Shown here in pieces: positions 17,482 to 25,543 of a DNA stretch of 55,754 nt. The notes under the pieces are model-generated. The model made no database searches, was not told where the DNA came from, and saw only the letters and a program-made list of their open reading frames with translations. Origin of the DNA: an uncultured bacterium (GTDB lineage Bacteria > Bacillota > Clostridia > Oscillospirales > Oscillospiraceae); assembly GCA_945873205.1 (NCBI GenBank), contig CAMCCC010000012.1, positions 1-55,754 on the forward strand, given 5' to 3'. The translations under genes were made by a program, and so were the position numbers. Each line of letters starts with the position of its first letter. The stretch's first letter is position 1.

Positions 17482-18372
17482 TCAGGCCTTCCTCTGTTCC
17501 ATGAATTCCTTCACTTCCCGCTCCAGCCCCTCATTAAAGCTGGCGGGCACATAGCCAAAGTCCCGGGTGGCTGGCTCGTGGGAAAACACTCTGTCCTCCC
17601 CCAGGCGCAGCACCTTTTCGATCAGGTCCACTTTGCCGCCGCTGAGAAGCTTCACCGCCTTGGCGCCAAAGACCCCCAGCCACATGGGGGCGCTGATGAA
17701 GCGGACTTTCTTGCCCATGTACCGGCCGATCAGCTCCAGCAGCTCATGGACAGTCAGCTCCCGCTCGCCGCTGATGTTATAGCTCAGCTCCGGCAGCTTT
17801 TCCACCATGGCGGCCTTGTAATAGGCCTGGCCCAAATCCCGGGCGTTCACCGGCTGGATCCGGCCCTTGCCGTGGTCAATCTCCGGCATGACAGGGAACC
17901 TGGCCACCATCCTGATGAACTTGGAAATGTTGTGATCCCGCATATCGCCGAAGATCATGGTGGGGCGCAGGATGGTGATGTTCATGCCCGCGTCCAGATA
18001 CTTCTGCATCTCCCGTTCGATCTGCTTATATTCGTCGGAAGCCATCTTGTGCTTGGAGTAAATGCCGGTGGTATGTACCAGGATGATGTGCTTCACGCTG
18101 TCCACCCGGGAGATGGCCTCCAGCAGCTTCAGGGTGCGCCAGATGCCGGCAATGTGGATCACCGTCTCCGCCCCGTCCACAAAGCGGGTCAGATCCTCCA
18201 CGCTCTCAATATCACCCGGGAAAATCTCAATATCCAGGCCGGAGTCCGTCAGCCGCTGGGTCCTGGTGCTCTGACGCACCAGGCAGCGGATTTTGCCCTC
18301 GTACTTGTTATCTACAAACTGCTGCAACAGGAAGCCGCCGGAATGGCCGGTGAGGCCGGTAACTGCAATCAT
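17482..18372 (-). CDS. Atypical NAD(P)-dependent SDR / epimerase
   Basis: A 296-residue Rossmann protein with TGLTGHSGG at residues 5-13, HIAGIW, LVHTTGIYSKH and ILRPTMIFGD, as in atypical extended SDRs of polysaccharide loci. A C-terminal substrate domain follows. The Tyr and the E/K that usually complete YxxxK are not clear (YKQIE), so catalytic competence is uncertain. It overlaps the sugar transferase by 4 nt. It may reduce or epimerise the nucleotide sugar used by the priming enzyme, or bind it. Confidence 0.75.
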   Translation of the reverse strand: MIAVTGLTGHSGGFLLQQFVDNKYEGKIRCLVRQSTRTQRLTDSGLDIEIFPGDIESVEDLTRFVDGAETVIHIAGIWRTLKLLEAISRVDSVKHIILVHTTGIYSKHKMASDEYKQIEREMQKYLDAGMNITILRPTMIFGDMRDHNISKFIRMVARFPVMPEIDHGKGRIQPVNARDLGQAYYKAAMVEKLPELSYNISGERELTVHELLELIGRYMGKKVRFISAPMWLGVFGAKAVKLLSGGKVDLIEKVLRLGEDRVFSHEPATRDFGYVPASFNEGLEREVKEFMEQRKA

Positions 18373-18983
18373 GACTTACGCTCCTTCTTCATTTCCTTGG
18401 GGCCGCCCTCCACCACGCCGCTGCCTTGCAGCACATTTTTGACGGTCATCCAGAAAATTTTCATATCCATCCCAAAGCTGATGTTTTGGGCATATTCCCC
18501 GTCCAGCCGGGCCTTTTCCTCGATCTCCAGCTCGTCCCGGCCATTGACCTGGGCCCAGCCGGTAAGACCGGGGGTAATGTCATTGGCGCCGTATTTGTCC
18601 CGCTCAGCGATCAGGTCGTACTGATTCCAGAGGGCGGGGCGGGGGCCGATGATGCTCATCTTCCCGGTGAAAATCTGGGCGATCTGGGGCAACTCGTCCA
18701 GGCTGGTTTTGCGCAGGAAGCGGCCGGTTTTGGTGATCCAGCGCTGCGGGTCGTTCAGCAGATGGGTGGGCATATCGTGGGGCGTGTCCTGCCGCATAGA
18801 GCGGAACTTCACAATATTGAAATAGGTCTTGTGAATCCCCACCCGCTTCTGCCGGAAGAACACCGGGCCCGGGTCCTCCGCCTTAATGGCGATGCTGATG
18901 ATCAAAAACAGGGGGCTCAGCACGATCAGCCCCAGGCCGGAAAGCAGCAGGTCCAAAGCCCGCTTACCAAAACGCTTGTACAT
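18369..18983 (-). CDS. Priming sugar transferase (PglC/EpsL type)
   Basis: A 204-residue polyprenyl-phosphate phosphoglycosyltransferase (Bac_transf, PF02397). It has one N-terminal hydrophobic re-entrant helix, then the signature blocks FFRQKRVGIHKTYFNIVKFRSM, RKTSLDELPQI and SIIGPRP, and a PGLTGWAQVNGRD block. It transfers a sugar phosphate to undecaprenyl phosphate and starts repeat-unit assembly. The short, single-helix form is typical of PglC-like enzymes. Its ribosome binding site AAAGGG sits just after the stop of the fusion gene. Confidence 0.92.
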   Translation of the reverse strand: MYKRFGKRALDLLLSGLGLIVLSPLFLIISIAIKAEDPGPVFFRQKRVGIHKTYFNIVKFRSMRQDTPHDMPTHLLNDPQRWITKTGRFLRKTSLDELPQIAQIFTGKMSIIGPRPALWNQYDLIAERDKYGANDITPGLTGWAQVNGRDELEIEEKARLDGEYAQNISFGMDMKIFWMTVKNVLQGSGVVEGGPKEMKKERKS

Positions 18984-18989
18984 ATCCCT

Positions 18990-20108
18990 TTATCTCTCTT
19001 TCTTATCGTATACCGCCCCGGCGGGCACCCGCAGTTTCGCCGGCACCACGCTGCCCCGGGTCACGGTGCAGGCGCAGCCCACATGGGAGTCGGCATGGAT
19101 GACGCACTCCCGGTCCAGCACGCAGCCGGCGGAGAGAATCACATTGTCCTCCACCGTCACGTCGTTTGCAATAATAACCTTGGCCTCCACCACCACGCCG
19201 CTGCCCAGCTTCACATTGCTTTTGGAAATGGTGGCCGAGGGGTGGATCAGCCGGGGGATGGCGTAGCCCGCCGCAAGCAGCTTGTCAAAATATTCCCGCC
19301 GCAAGTCCGAATCGCCAAAGCTGGGGATGGCCGCAGGAAAGGCGTAGCGCAATTTCTTATAATCCGACAGGGGGCCGATGGCCAGCTTGTTGTTGGGATC
19401 GTCGTCCAGAAAGGCGATCTCGGAGAAGATGCCCAAAGCCTCCGCGATTTCTCGCACCACCGGGCCCTGGCTGCCCGCCCCCAGGATCAGCAGGTTCATC
19501 CGGGCCGTGCCCTCACTGGCGGACAGGGGTATCTGCCGCTCCGGGCTGTATTTCTCCAGCACCGCCACGCTCTCCGGCCGGGGAGTGAAGTATTCCCCAA
19601 AGCGCTTCAAGATCACATTGGGCTGGCGGATGCCCACATAAAAGCACAGGGTATACAGGTCCATGCCAGACTGGATGCACCGCCGGATAAAGGCGTTGCG
19701 CAGGTCCATGGCCGACAAGGTGGCCGCCACGCCCCGCCGCTTGTTCACGGCGCTGAGCACGTTCTGCATCATGTAAAAGGCCGGCAGCTCCCGGCTCCCG
19801 GTCATGATGAAGCAGTCCCCCTCCGGGTAAAGCCCCGCCCAGCGCAGCAGAAAGCGGCGCACATGGGGCGGCATGGGCAGGCGCCGGGGCAGCTCCGCAG
19901 CGGTGATGGCAAGGCCGCTGCCGGTTTTTACCGCCATCTGCCGGATCTCCACCGCGCCTTCCCTCAGGTCGATCTCCCCCCAGCGCAGGGCGCAGACCTC
20001 CGACAGCATGAGGCCCATATGCAGGCAGAGATAGGCCCCCACCTTCCGCGGCTCCACGCTGCCGGTCAGCTCCTGTTCAATTAACTGGCACTGGTTCTCG
20101 GTTAACAT
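18990..20108 (-). CDS. Fusion: degenerate tyrosine recombinase domain + PglD/NeuD-like acyltransferase
   Basis: A 372-residue protein opening the polysaccharide operon. Residues 1-175 follow the tyrosine-recombinase catalytic fold: GLMLSEVCALRWGEIDL, a KTGSG turn, then MDLRNAFIRRCIQSGMDL and YVGI. Catalytic Arg I is Met34, the HxLRH motif reads MDLRN (134-138), LGH reads VGI and no Tyr stands at the nucleophile spacing, so DNA cleavage is not expected. Residues 204-372 start MNLLILGAGSQG and continue as a PglD/NeuD Rossmann plus hexapeptide helix. The usual catalytic His (NHD) reads DRE. ATG 20108 is chosen because GAGGAA lies 5 nt upstream and the promoter overlaps the earlier ORF. Function unknown; a sugar-sensing DNA-binding regulator is one possibility. 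Confidence 0.75.
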   Translation of the reverse strand: MLTENQCQLIEQELTGSVEPRKVGAYLCLHMGLMLSEVCALRWGEIDLREGAVEIRQMAVKTGSGLAITAAELPRRLPMPPHVRRFLLRWAGLYPEGDCFIMTGSRELPAFYMMQNVLSAVNKRRGVAATLSAMDLRNAFIRRCIQSGMDLYTLCFYVGIRQPNVILKRFGEYFTPRPESVAVLEKYSPERQIPLSASEGTARMNLLILGAGSQGPVVREIAEALGIFSEIAFLDDDPNNKLAIGPLSDYKKLRYAFPAAIPSFGDSDLRREYFDKLLAAGYAIPRLIHPSATISKSNVKLGSGVVVEAKVIIANDVTVEDNVILSAGCVLDRECVIHADSHVGCACTVTRGSVVPAKLRVPAGAVYDKKER

Positions 20109-20157
20109 AACATTTCCTCGTTGAGCGCTTTTCTTTTCGCGCTTTTTTACCTCGTAC

Positions 20158-20186
20158 AATATAGCATAATTCAACCGCTTTTGCAA
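20158..20186 (-). promoter_or_regulatory. Sigma-A promoter of the exopolysaccharide operon
   Basis: On the minus strand TTGCAA (20186-20181), exactly 17 nt, TATATT (20163-20158). It lies 50 nt before the chosen start at 20108. I see no other promoter of similar quality between here and 6094, so the 14 genes are probably one transcript. Confidence 0.75.
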
Positions 20187-20227
20187 CTGTTTTTTCGATA
20201 AAAAGCCGGATTTATCCAGCCGTTTTT

Positions 20228-20250
20228 ATTGTTTTATATTATAAAACAAT
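20228..20250. promoter_or_regulatory. 23-bp perfect palindrome upstream of the exopolysaccharide promoter
   Basis: The sequence attgttttata-t-tataaaacaat is a perfect palindrome centred on T20239, 42 nt upstream of the -35 box at 20186. It lies in a strongly AT-rich stretch (20187-20287). Candidate operator; no regulator is identified. Confidence 0.5.
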
Positions 20251-20280
20251 TTAAATCTATTTGAAAAAATATTTATATAA

Positions 20281-20319
20281 CAAAAATCCAGAGACGGTCT
20301 GAAATCAGAGCGTCTCTGG
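20281..20319 (-). terminator. Terminator of the HlyD/MacB-like operon
   Basis: Stem ccagagacg (20288-20296) / cgtctctgg (20311-20319), followed on the minus strand by ATTTTTGTT. Confidence 0.8.
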
Positions 20320-20331
20320 AAATACAGAAGC

Positions 20332-21447
20332 TTATTCTTTCTTTTTCAGGTGCCGCTTTTCCCAGGCGCGGCGCTGGCGGACGCGGATGGCTTCCTCCAC
20401 ATTGTCCTTGGCCTTGGGCAGCAGGTCCTCCTCCAGCCTGGTCTTGCCCAGGATGAACAGGCGCACCGCCCAGATCACCAGCAGCACCAGAGGCAGCACC
20501 GCCGTCACCATGGCGCACAGCAGCAGCATCAGGCACCAGTCCTCAATGCTCCGGGCGGCGTTCTCCCAATAGGGCAGGATGACGCCGTGGGTCTGCATGG
20601 AGCGCTGGCCGAAGCTCTTGGCCAGCTTAAAAATCGTCTCATAGTCGTAGCGGCCGGTATTGTCCACCAGCAGCCCGCCGCCGATGGGGAACTTCTCTTT
20701 GGCGAAGTTCAGGGCAAAGTTTTTCACCGGGTTGGCCATGACCACCTCATAGCAGTTGATGCCCACAGGACTGCCCCCGGCGGAGGCGGTTCCCTCCCCG
20801 GCATTATCCGAGAGCAGGGCGCTGTAGCCCTCGTAGCTCATGTAAATGCCCATGCCGGAAGTATAGGCGGCCTTGCTGGCAAAGTCCTGCTCCCGCTGGA
20901 TTACCCCGGCCACCACAAAGGGCTGGCCGTTGATCTTGAACTCCATGCCGCTCAGCTCCGTGCCGCCGAAGAGCAGCCAGGCCACGTCCTCATCCAGCAG
21001 CACCCGGTCCTTCATCAGGTCGTCCGGGCGGATGTAATTGCCGCTGAGCAGCCGGATGGGGTGGAAGTCGAAGTAATTTCCGCCCACGGCGGTGACACTG
21101 ACCTCTCCCTTGCCCTGGGCGCTGGACACGTTCACCGTGCCGAAGCTGCACCAAGCGTCGCAGAACAGCTGGGAATCGGTGCCGATATCCAGGGCCGCCT
21201 CATGGAACTTGTCCATCATAGCCTTGCGGAAGGTATAGATCTGCTCCAGGCCCAGCTTTTCGTCCACGGCCATGAAGCAGCTGAGCTGGCGAAACTCCGT
21301 CTCGCTCTCCCCCTGCCAGCGCTCCGCCTGATGCTGGCTGTCCAGCAGCTGGGCCAGGTGGCCATAGGCCAACAGGCAAAGCATGCACAGCAGGGCAAGC
21401 CCCGCCGCCGTAAGGGGCAGGGCAAAGCGTTTCAGCCGTGTTTTCAT
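20332..21447 (-). CDS. MacB-like periplasmic-core protein lacking the FtsX permease
   Basis: A 371-residue protein with one N-terminal helix (about 9-30) and one C-terminal hydrophobic region (about 300-335). Between them lies an extracytoplasmic domain with the MacB_PCD pattern: VTAVGGNYFDFHPIRLLSGNYI, VLLDEDVAWLLFGG and INGQPFVVAGVI. The usual three FtsX helices and a MacB ATPase are absent here. The C-terminal tail is very basic/acidic (RVRQRRAWEKRHLKKKE). It overlaps the HlyD-like gene by 4 nt, so it probably works with that adaptor outside the membrane. Last gene before a terminator. Confidence 0.75.
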   Translation of the reverse strand: MKTRLKRFALPLTAAGLALLCMLCLLAYGHLAQLLDSQHQAERWQGESETEFRQLSCFMAVDEKLGLEQIYTFRKAMMDKFHEAALDIGTDSQLFCDAWCSFGTVNVSSAQGKGEVSVTAVGGNYFDFHPIRLLSGNYIRPDDLMKDRVLLDEDVAWLLFGGTELSGMEFKINGQPFVVAGVIQREQDFASKAAYTSGMGIYMSYEGYSALLSDNAGEGTASAGGSPVGINCYEVVMANPVKNFALNFAKEKFPIGGGLLVDNTGRYDYETIFKLAKSFGQRSMQTHGVILPYWENAARSIEDWCLMLLLCAMVTAVLPLVLLVIWAVRLFILGKTRLEEDLLPKAKDNVEEAIRVRQRRAWEKRHLKKKE

Positions 21448-23414
21448 CCGTTGCTCTCCGCCATGCGCACCTGGTCGCCGCTCTTCACCGGGGAGCTGCT
21501 GGTGGTGATTACATAATCGCCATAGCCCAGGTCGGCCACCACGGCGGAATTGTTATCGTCCGAGGCCAGCACCTCCACGCTGACCCGCTTGGCAAGATAG
21601 CGGTTGCCCAGGGGGGAGGACTTGGCCTGGATGGCCAGGACAAACTTGCCGTTGTTGTCGCTGCGGATGGCGCTGTTGGGGATGATCACGTCATAATTGG
21701 CGCTCTTCTGGCCCACGGAAATGGTCAGCTCCGAGCCGGAGGTCACGTCGCCGCTCAGGTCGAAGGTCAGTTCCTTGTTGGTCTGGGGATTCTTGGGGTC
21801 GGTGCGGATGGTGGTCAGGGTGGCCACGATCTCCTTGCCCCAGTAGTAGTTGCTGACGGTGGCGGTGTCCCCCACCCGCAGGCGCTGGGCCTGGTCGTTG
21901 GTGACGGAGAAGGACAGGGTATGCCCCATGTCCGGCACCTCGATGGTGCAGACCACTGTGTCCTTGGTGACGGTGTCCCCGGCGCTGCAGCCGATGGCGG
22001 TGACGGTGCCGTTGACGTTGGCCACAATCTGGTCCCCCGCGTCGCCGGACAGCTCCTTCACCTTCTCCTGAGCCAGCTTGATCTTCTCCGCCATCTGCTG
22101 TAGGTCAATGGAAGCGGAGGCCAGGGTCTTGTTATCACTGACCTGAGCATAGTACAGTGCGGCGTAGGCGTCATCATAAGCTGCCTGAGCCACTTCAAAG
22201 TCTTCTTGTGCCTTTGCAAGTGCCTGTGCATATGGGACTAATTGGGTGTTCTTTTTCTCGATTGCTTCCTGAATGGCGTCACATTTTGCCTTCGCTGTCT
22301 CATACACCGCCTGGGCATTTTTCAGTGTTGCTGAATTTGCGGAGACAAATTCGCTCAAATCGCTCTGAGCAGTAGCAAGGTAACGCTTCAAATCTTCCAG
22401 AGACAGCTTATCAATTTGATCCGCAGCACTTGGATCAGTAATGTCAATCGGTGGAAGGCCTTCCGTAGAGCTTAAAAAAACATAGCCGCCAGTTGGATCT
22501 ACAGAGAGTAGTTTGACAAAGCCTCTGTTTGTTCCGCTTGCAGAAAGTGTTGATGCTGCTACGCCCTGTTGTTCTGGCAGTCCACTCTCATCCGGTAGCG
22601 TGTCATTCGGATTATCTTCAGTTCCGTCATTCAGTTCTTCTTGCAATTTTTGCTCGTCGTTCTCTTCTTCTGTTTCGGTTCCAGACCCTGTATCAGTTCC
22701 AACGGCTGGAACTGCCGGCACAGGTGTCGGCTCCGGCTGATACCCTTGCAACCTTGCATTTACTTCATTCTGCCACAAAGTAACAATCTCAGAAAGGGCA
22801 AGGTATCTTTCATCATAGCTTTTCTGAACTGATTCCAGTGCGGCACAGGCCTCTTTCATCACTTTTTGGGCTTCCAATAAGTCTTTCTGCCATTTAATAA
22901 GTTCAGGGTCATTTCCAATTATTTCTTTCTCTTTTTCATTATAGGCATCCAATGCACTATAATAAACTTCTTTTGCATTATTGAGCGCCTTTTCGGCGTT
23001 TGAAAGCGCCCTACTTAAAGCAGTATTGTTGAACGTAGGCATATTCACCGCCGACTTCTGATAGGCGTACTGCAAATCCCGCAGGTTCTCCTTGGCGGCC
23101 TCCAGCTCCACGCTGTCGCCCGCGCCCAGGACGAACAGGGGGTCCCCGGTCTTGACCTCCTGGCCCACCTTCACCATGACGGAGCGGATCTCCCGGGTCT
23201 GGGTGGCCTTTACGTCATGGATGCCGTTGGCCTTGACGGTGCCGCTGCCCCGGACCTTGGCCACTATGGAGCCGTCGGTGACGGCGGCGGTAGCCACCTC
23301 GGGCAGGGTGCGGTTCATGATGGTGTTGGAGAAGAAGGTCAGCACCAGCAGCACCGCCAGAAACACGATGGCGGCATTTTTGACCCACTCTCTGTTTTTC
23401 GGTTTGAATTCCAT
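21444..23414 (-). CDS. HlyD-family membrane fusion/adaptor protein
   Basis: A 656-residue adaptor. N-terminal helix at about 13-31; first lipoyl half (IVAKVRGSGTVKANG, VMVKVGQEVKTGDPLF) at about 46-98. A very long alpha-hairpin with coiled coil occupies roughly 100-465, broken by an acidic Thr/Pro/Glu linker. The second lipoyl half (VNGTVTAIGCSAGDTV) is at about 475-490, then a beta-barrel. From about 23045 to 22185 (residues ~124-410) base composition falls sharply: 22921-22980 has 16 G+C of 60, against 39 of 60 at 21781-21840. The coding frame is intact, so this looks like an exchanged segment. GAGG precedes the ATG. Confidence 0.83.
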   Translation of the reverse strand: MEFKPKNREWVKNAAIVFLAVLLVLTFFSNTIMNRTLPEVATAAVTDGSIVAKVRGSGTVKANGIHDVKATQTREIRSVMVKVGQEVKTGDPLFVLGAGDSVELEAAKENLRDLQYAYQKSAVNMPTFNNTALSRALSNAEKALNNAKEVYYSALDAYNEKEKEIIGNDPELIKWQKDLLEAQKVMKEACAALESVQKSYDERYLALSEIVTLWQNEVNARLQGYQPEPTPVPAVPAVGTDTGSGTETEEENDEQKLQEELNDGTEDNPNDTLPDESGLPEQQGVAASTLSASGTNRGFVKLLSVDPTGGYVFLSSTEGLPPIDITDPSAADQIDKLSLEDLKRYLATAQSDLSEFVSANSATLKNAQAVYETAKAKCDAIQEAIEKKNTQLVPYAQALAKAQEDFEVAQAAYDDAYAALYYAQVSDNKTLASASIDLQQMAEKIKLAQEKVKELSGDAGDQIVANVNGTVTAIGCSAGDTVTKDTVVCTIEVPDMGHTLSFSVTNDQAQRLRVGDTATVSNYYWGKEIVATLTTIRTDPKNPQTNKELTFDLSGDVTSGSELTISVGQKSANYDVIIPNSAIRSDNNGKFVLAIQAKSSPLGNRYLAKRVSVEVLASDDNNSAVVADLGYGDYVITTSSSPVKSGDQVRMAESNG

Positions 23415-23440
23415 ATCGTAAACCTCGCTGTATGGCCCGG

Positions 23441-24316
23441 TCAGCCCTTGACGCTGCCGGAATTTGCTATGCCCTCCACCAGATATTCCTCACCGTGGAG
23501 GAACAGCAGCAGGGACGGAATCATATACACGGTGGCCATGGCGAAGGCCAGGCCGATCTCTCCGCTGTTGATGTTGGAGAGAAAGACGGAAAGGGGCTGG
23601 CTGTCCGCATCCTGCAAAAGGATCAGCGGCTGCTCCACCATATTCCAGTAGTCAATGAACACCAGGATGGCGATGGAGTACAGAGCCGAGCGGCACTGGG
23701 GCAGGCAGATTTTTGTGAAGATCTGCCACTCCCCCGCCCCGTCCACCTTGGCCGCCTCGATCAGGGAATAGGGGATGCGGCGCATGAACTTGGTCAGCAG
23801 GAACACGGAGAAGGGGGCGAAGATACCCGGCAGGATGATGGCCCAGGGCTTGTTCAGGATGCCCAGCCAGTCACTGACCAGGTAGTTGGGCACCAGGGTC
23901 ACCTGGTAGGGCATCAGCATCAGAATCACATAAAAGAAGAAGATGCCGCTGCGGATTTTCCCCCGCCAGCGGGTGAAGCTGTAGGCCGCCACAGCGGCCA
24001 CCGCCACCTGAAAGATCACGATGGGCACCACCAGGAAGATGCTGTTCCACAGCTTCAGCAGATACTCCGGGGATTTGATCAGCCCCGTCACATACTGGGA
24101 GAGGGTGACTTTGTCCGGGATAAACTTCAGATTCACCGTCTTGGACACATAGCCGCCGGTGGTGGTGGAAAAGATCATACCGTAGTTGGCGTTGATCTCT
24201 GACTCCGACATGAAGGAGTTGGTAATGGTCAGCACTGTGGGCAGCAGGAACAGGATGGCGAAAACGGCGCAGAGCAGGAACATGGCCCCCCGGCCGAAAT
24301 AGCGTTTCTTTTTCAT
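23441..24316 (-). CDS. Carbohydrate-type ABC transporter permease (MalG/LacG-like)
   Basis: A 291-residue BPD_transp_1 permease with about six helices. The EAA loop EAAKVDGAGEWQIFTKICLPQCRSAL contacts the ATPase. The C-terminus LVEGIANSGSVKG is the usual one of the CUT1 MalG branch. It overlaps the preceding permease by 4 nt. No ATPase gene is present, as in many Firmicutes CUT1 systems that share an MsmX-type ATPase. It is followed by the HlyD-like gene 26 nt later, an unusual continuation. Confidence 0.88.
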   Translation of the reverse strand: MKKKRYFGRGAMFLLCAVFAILFLLPTVLTITNSFMSESEINANYGMIFSTTTGGYVSKTVNLKFIPDKVTLSQYVTGLIKSPEYLLKLWNSIFLVVPIVIFQVAVAAVAAYSFTRWRGKIRSGIFFFYVILMLMPYQVTLVPNYLVSDWLGILNKPWAIILPGIFAPFSVFLLTKFMRRIPYSLIEAAKVDGAGEWQIFTKICLPQCRSALYSIAILVFIDYWNMVEQPLILLQDADSQPLSVFLSNINSGEIGLAFAMATVYMIPSLLLFLHGEEYLVEGIANSGSVKG

Positions 24317-25200
24317 CCCTCCACGTCCTTTCCGAACCAGTCCTCCGCGATGAACAGCAGAGCGATCAGCACCACCATCACCAGGGCCATCACCACCGCC
24401 GCGGCGGACAGCTTCTGGTAATCCAGGGAGCGGAAGGTGTTGTTCATGAAGTGCTGCAGCATATACAGCTTCTCATAGGGGTAGTCCCCGGTGAGCAGGT
24501 ATACCTCCCGGAATACCTTGAAGGAGTTGATGAGGGACAGGATGGTGACGAAAAGCACCGTGGGCGACAGATAGCGCAGCTTGATGTTAAAGAACTTATA
24601 GGTCTCGCTGGCGCCCTCCACATCCGCCACCTCCAGCAGCTCCTTGGGGATGTTGGCCAGGCCCGCCATGAACAGGATCATGTTGTAGCCCAGGTTCTTC
24701 CACAGAAACAGGATGATCACCACGATCTGGCAGTAATCCGACTGGAGCCAGTCGATCTTATCGGCGCCGAAGAGCATCAGGAACTCATTGATGGTGCCGT
24801 TATAGTTGAACAGCACCTGCCAGATCAGCACCACCGAGGCCACCGGCACCATCATGGGGCTGAGGAAGAAGGTGCGGAACTGGCTTTTCAGCGGGATGCG
24901 ACATTCCAGCATCAGGGCCAGCCCCATGGCCAGCACCACCGCCAGCGGCACCGCCACCGCCGAGAAGCTGAGGGTGTTCTTCGCCGCCATGAGAAAGGCG
25001 GAGTTATCGAACAGCTTTATGAAATTTTGCAAAAACACAAAGTTCTTCGATCCAACCCCGTCGATCAGCGAGTAGTACACCACCACGCCGAAGGGCACGA
25101 TGAAGAACACGCCCACCCCCAAAAGGCTGGGCGAGAGGAAGCAGAGACTTTTCAGCAGGTCAATGGTCCTCTCTTTCAGGTTCAGTTTCCGTTTTTTCAT
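24313..25200 (-). CDS. Sugar-type ABC transporter permease (MalF/UgpA-like)
   Basis: A 295-residue BPD_transp_1 permease with six predicted helices and an EAA-like loop (LLEVADVEGASETYKFFNIKLRYLSPT). Helix 1 begins after SLCFLSPSLLGVGVFFIVPFG, typical of the UgpA/LplB branch. The ATG at 25200 has no clear Shine-Dalgarno sequence within 15 nt. A separate promoter lies at 25250-25278, so permease and binding-protein expression may be uncoupled. It forms the importer channel with the next gene. Confidence 0.87.
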   Translation of the reverse strand: MKKRKLNLKERTIDLLKSLCFLSPSLLGVGVFFIVPFGVVVYYSLIDGVGSKNFVFLQNFIKLFDNSAFLMAAKNTLSFSAVAVPLAVVLAMGLALMLECRIPLKSQFRTFFLSPMMVPVASVVLIWQVLFNYNGTINEFLMLFGADKIDWLQSDYCQIVVIILFLWKNLGYNMILFMAGLANIPKELLEVADVEGASETYKFFNIKLRYLSPTVLFVTILSLINSFKVFREVYLLTGDYPYEKLYMLQHFMNNTFRSLDYQKLSAAAVVMALVMVVLIALLFIAEDWFGKDVEG

Positions 25201-25249
25201 TTGTTACGCCGTTTCATCGTCAATGGTTTTATTATGTACGCCAGGAAGG

Positions 25250-25278
25250 ATAATACCACATCTTGTGTGTCAGTTCAA
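25250..25278 (-). promoter_or_regulatory. Sigma-A promoter for the permease/HlyD/MacB-like genes
   Basis: On the minus strand TTGAAC (25278-25273), 17-nt spacer, TATTAT (25255-25250), about 50 nt before the permease ATG. Confidence 0.55.
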
Positions 25279-25317
25279 CCGAAGTCAACAATCTAAAGGA
25301 AAAATTAAGAAATTGAG

Positions 25318-25470
25318 GGGCTTCCCCTTGAGGGGAAGCTGTCGGCGCAGCCGACTGATGAGGTGGGCGGCAGGCAGTACAAAGCAAAAGGGAATTCCGG
25401 CAAAAATGCAGCATTTCCACCTCATCCGCCTCGCTTCGCTCAGCACCTTCCCCTCCAGGGGAAGGCTTGA
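25318..25470. repeat. MITE-like inverted-repeat element
   Basis: About 153 bp with palindromic ends. The left hairpin is gcttcccc-ttga-ggggaagc (25320-25339), and the right hairpin is ccttcccc-tcca-ggggaagg (25446-25465). Inside are gatgaggtgg (25357-25366) and its exact inverse ccacctcatc (25417-25426), plus a small stem gtcggc-gca-gccgac (25341-25355). There is no ORF of its own. Elements with such ends recur in Oscillospiraceae genomes (recollection, not searched). It occupies the only long gene-free stretch of the window. Confidence 0.7.
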
Positions 25471-25514
25471 AAAGGCGCCCTTTTTCTCTTCGCCATCGCC
25501 TTTTGACAGTCTCA

Positions 25515-25543
25515 GGACGGAGCCAACAGTGTTGGCTCCGTCC
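25515..25543 (-). terminator. Hairpin after the substrate-binding protein gene
   Basis: A 13-bp perfect stem (25515-25527 with 25531-25543, loop agt), 18 nt after the stop at 25561, without a T-run. It more likely protects the mRNA 3' end or attenuates read-through than fully terminates. Confidence 0.5.

Noticed and set aside
18990..20108. Active integrase marking a mobile element
   Set aside because: Catalytic residues are missing, no attachment-site repeats were seen nearby, and the domain is fused to a polysaccharide enzyme fold.
20109..20186. Upstream extension of the fusion gene to the frame opening at 20186
   Set aside because: The -35 and -10 elements occupy 20158-20186, and GAGGAA is placed for ATG 20108, so the added 26 residues would not be translated.
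25318..25470. Insertion sequence
   Set aside because: There is no transposase frame in or near the element, only inverted repeats; it is listed as a MITE-like repeat.
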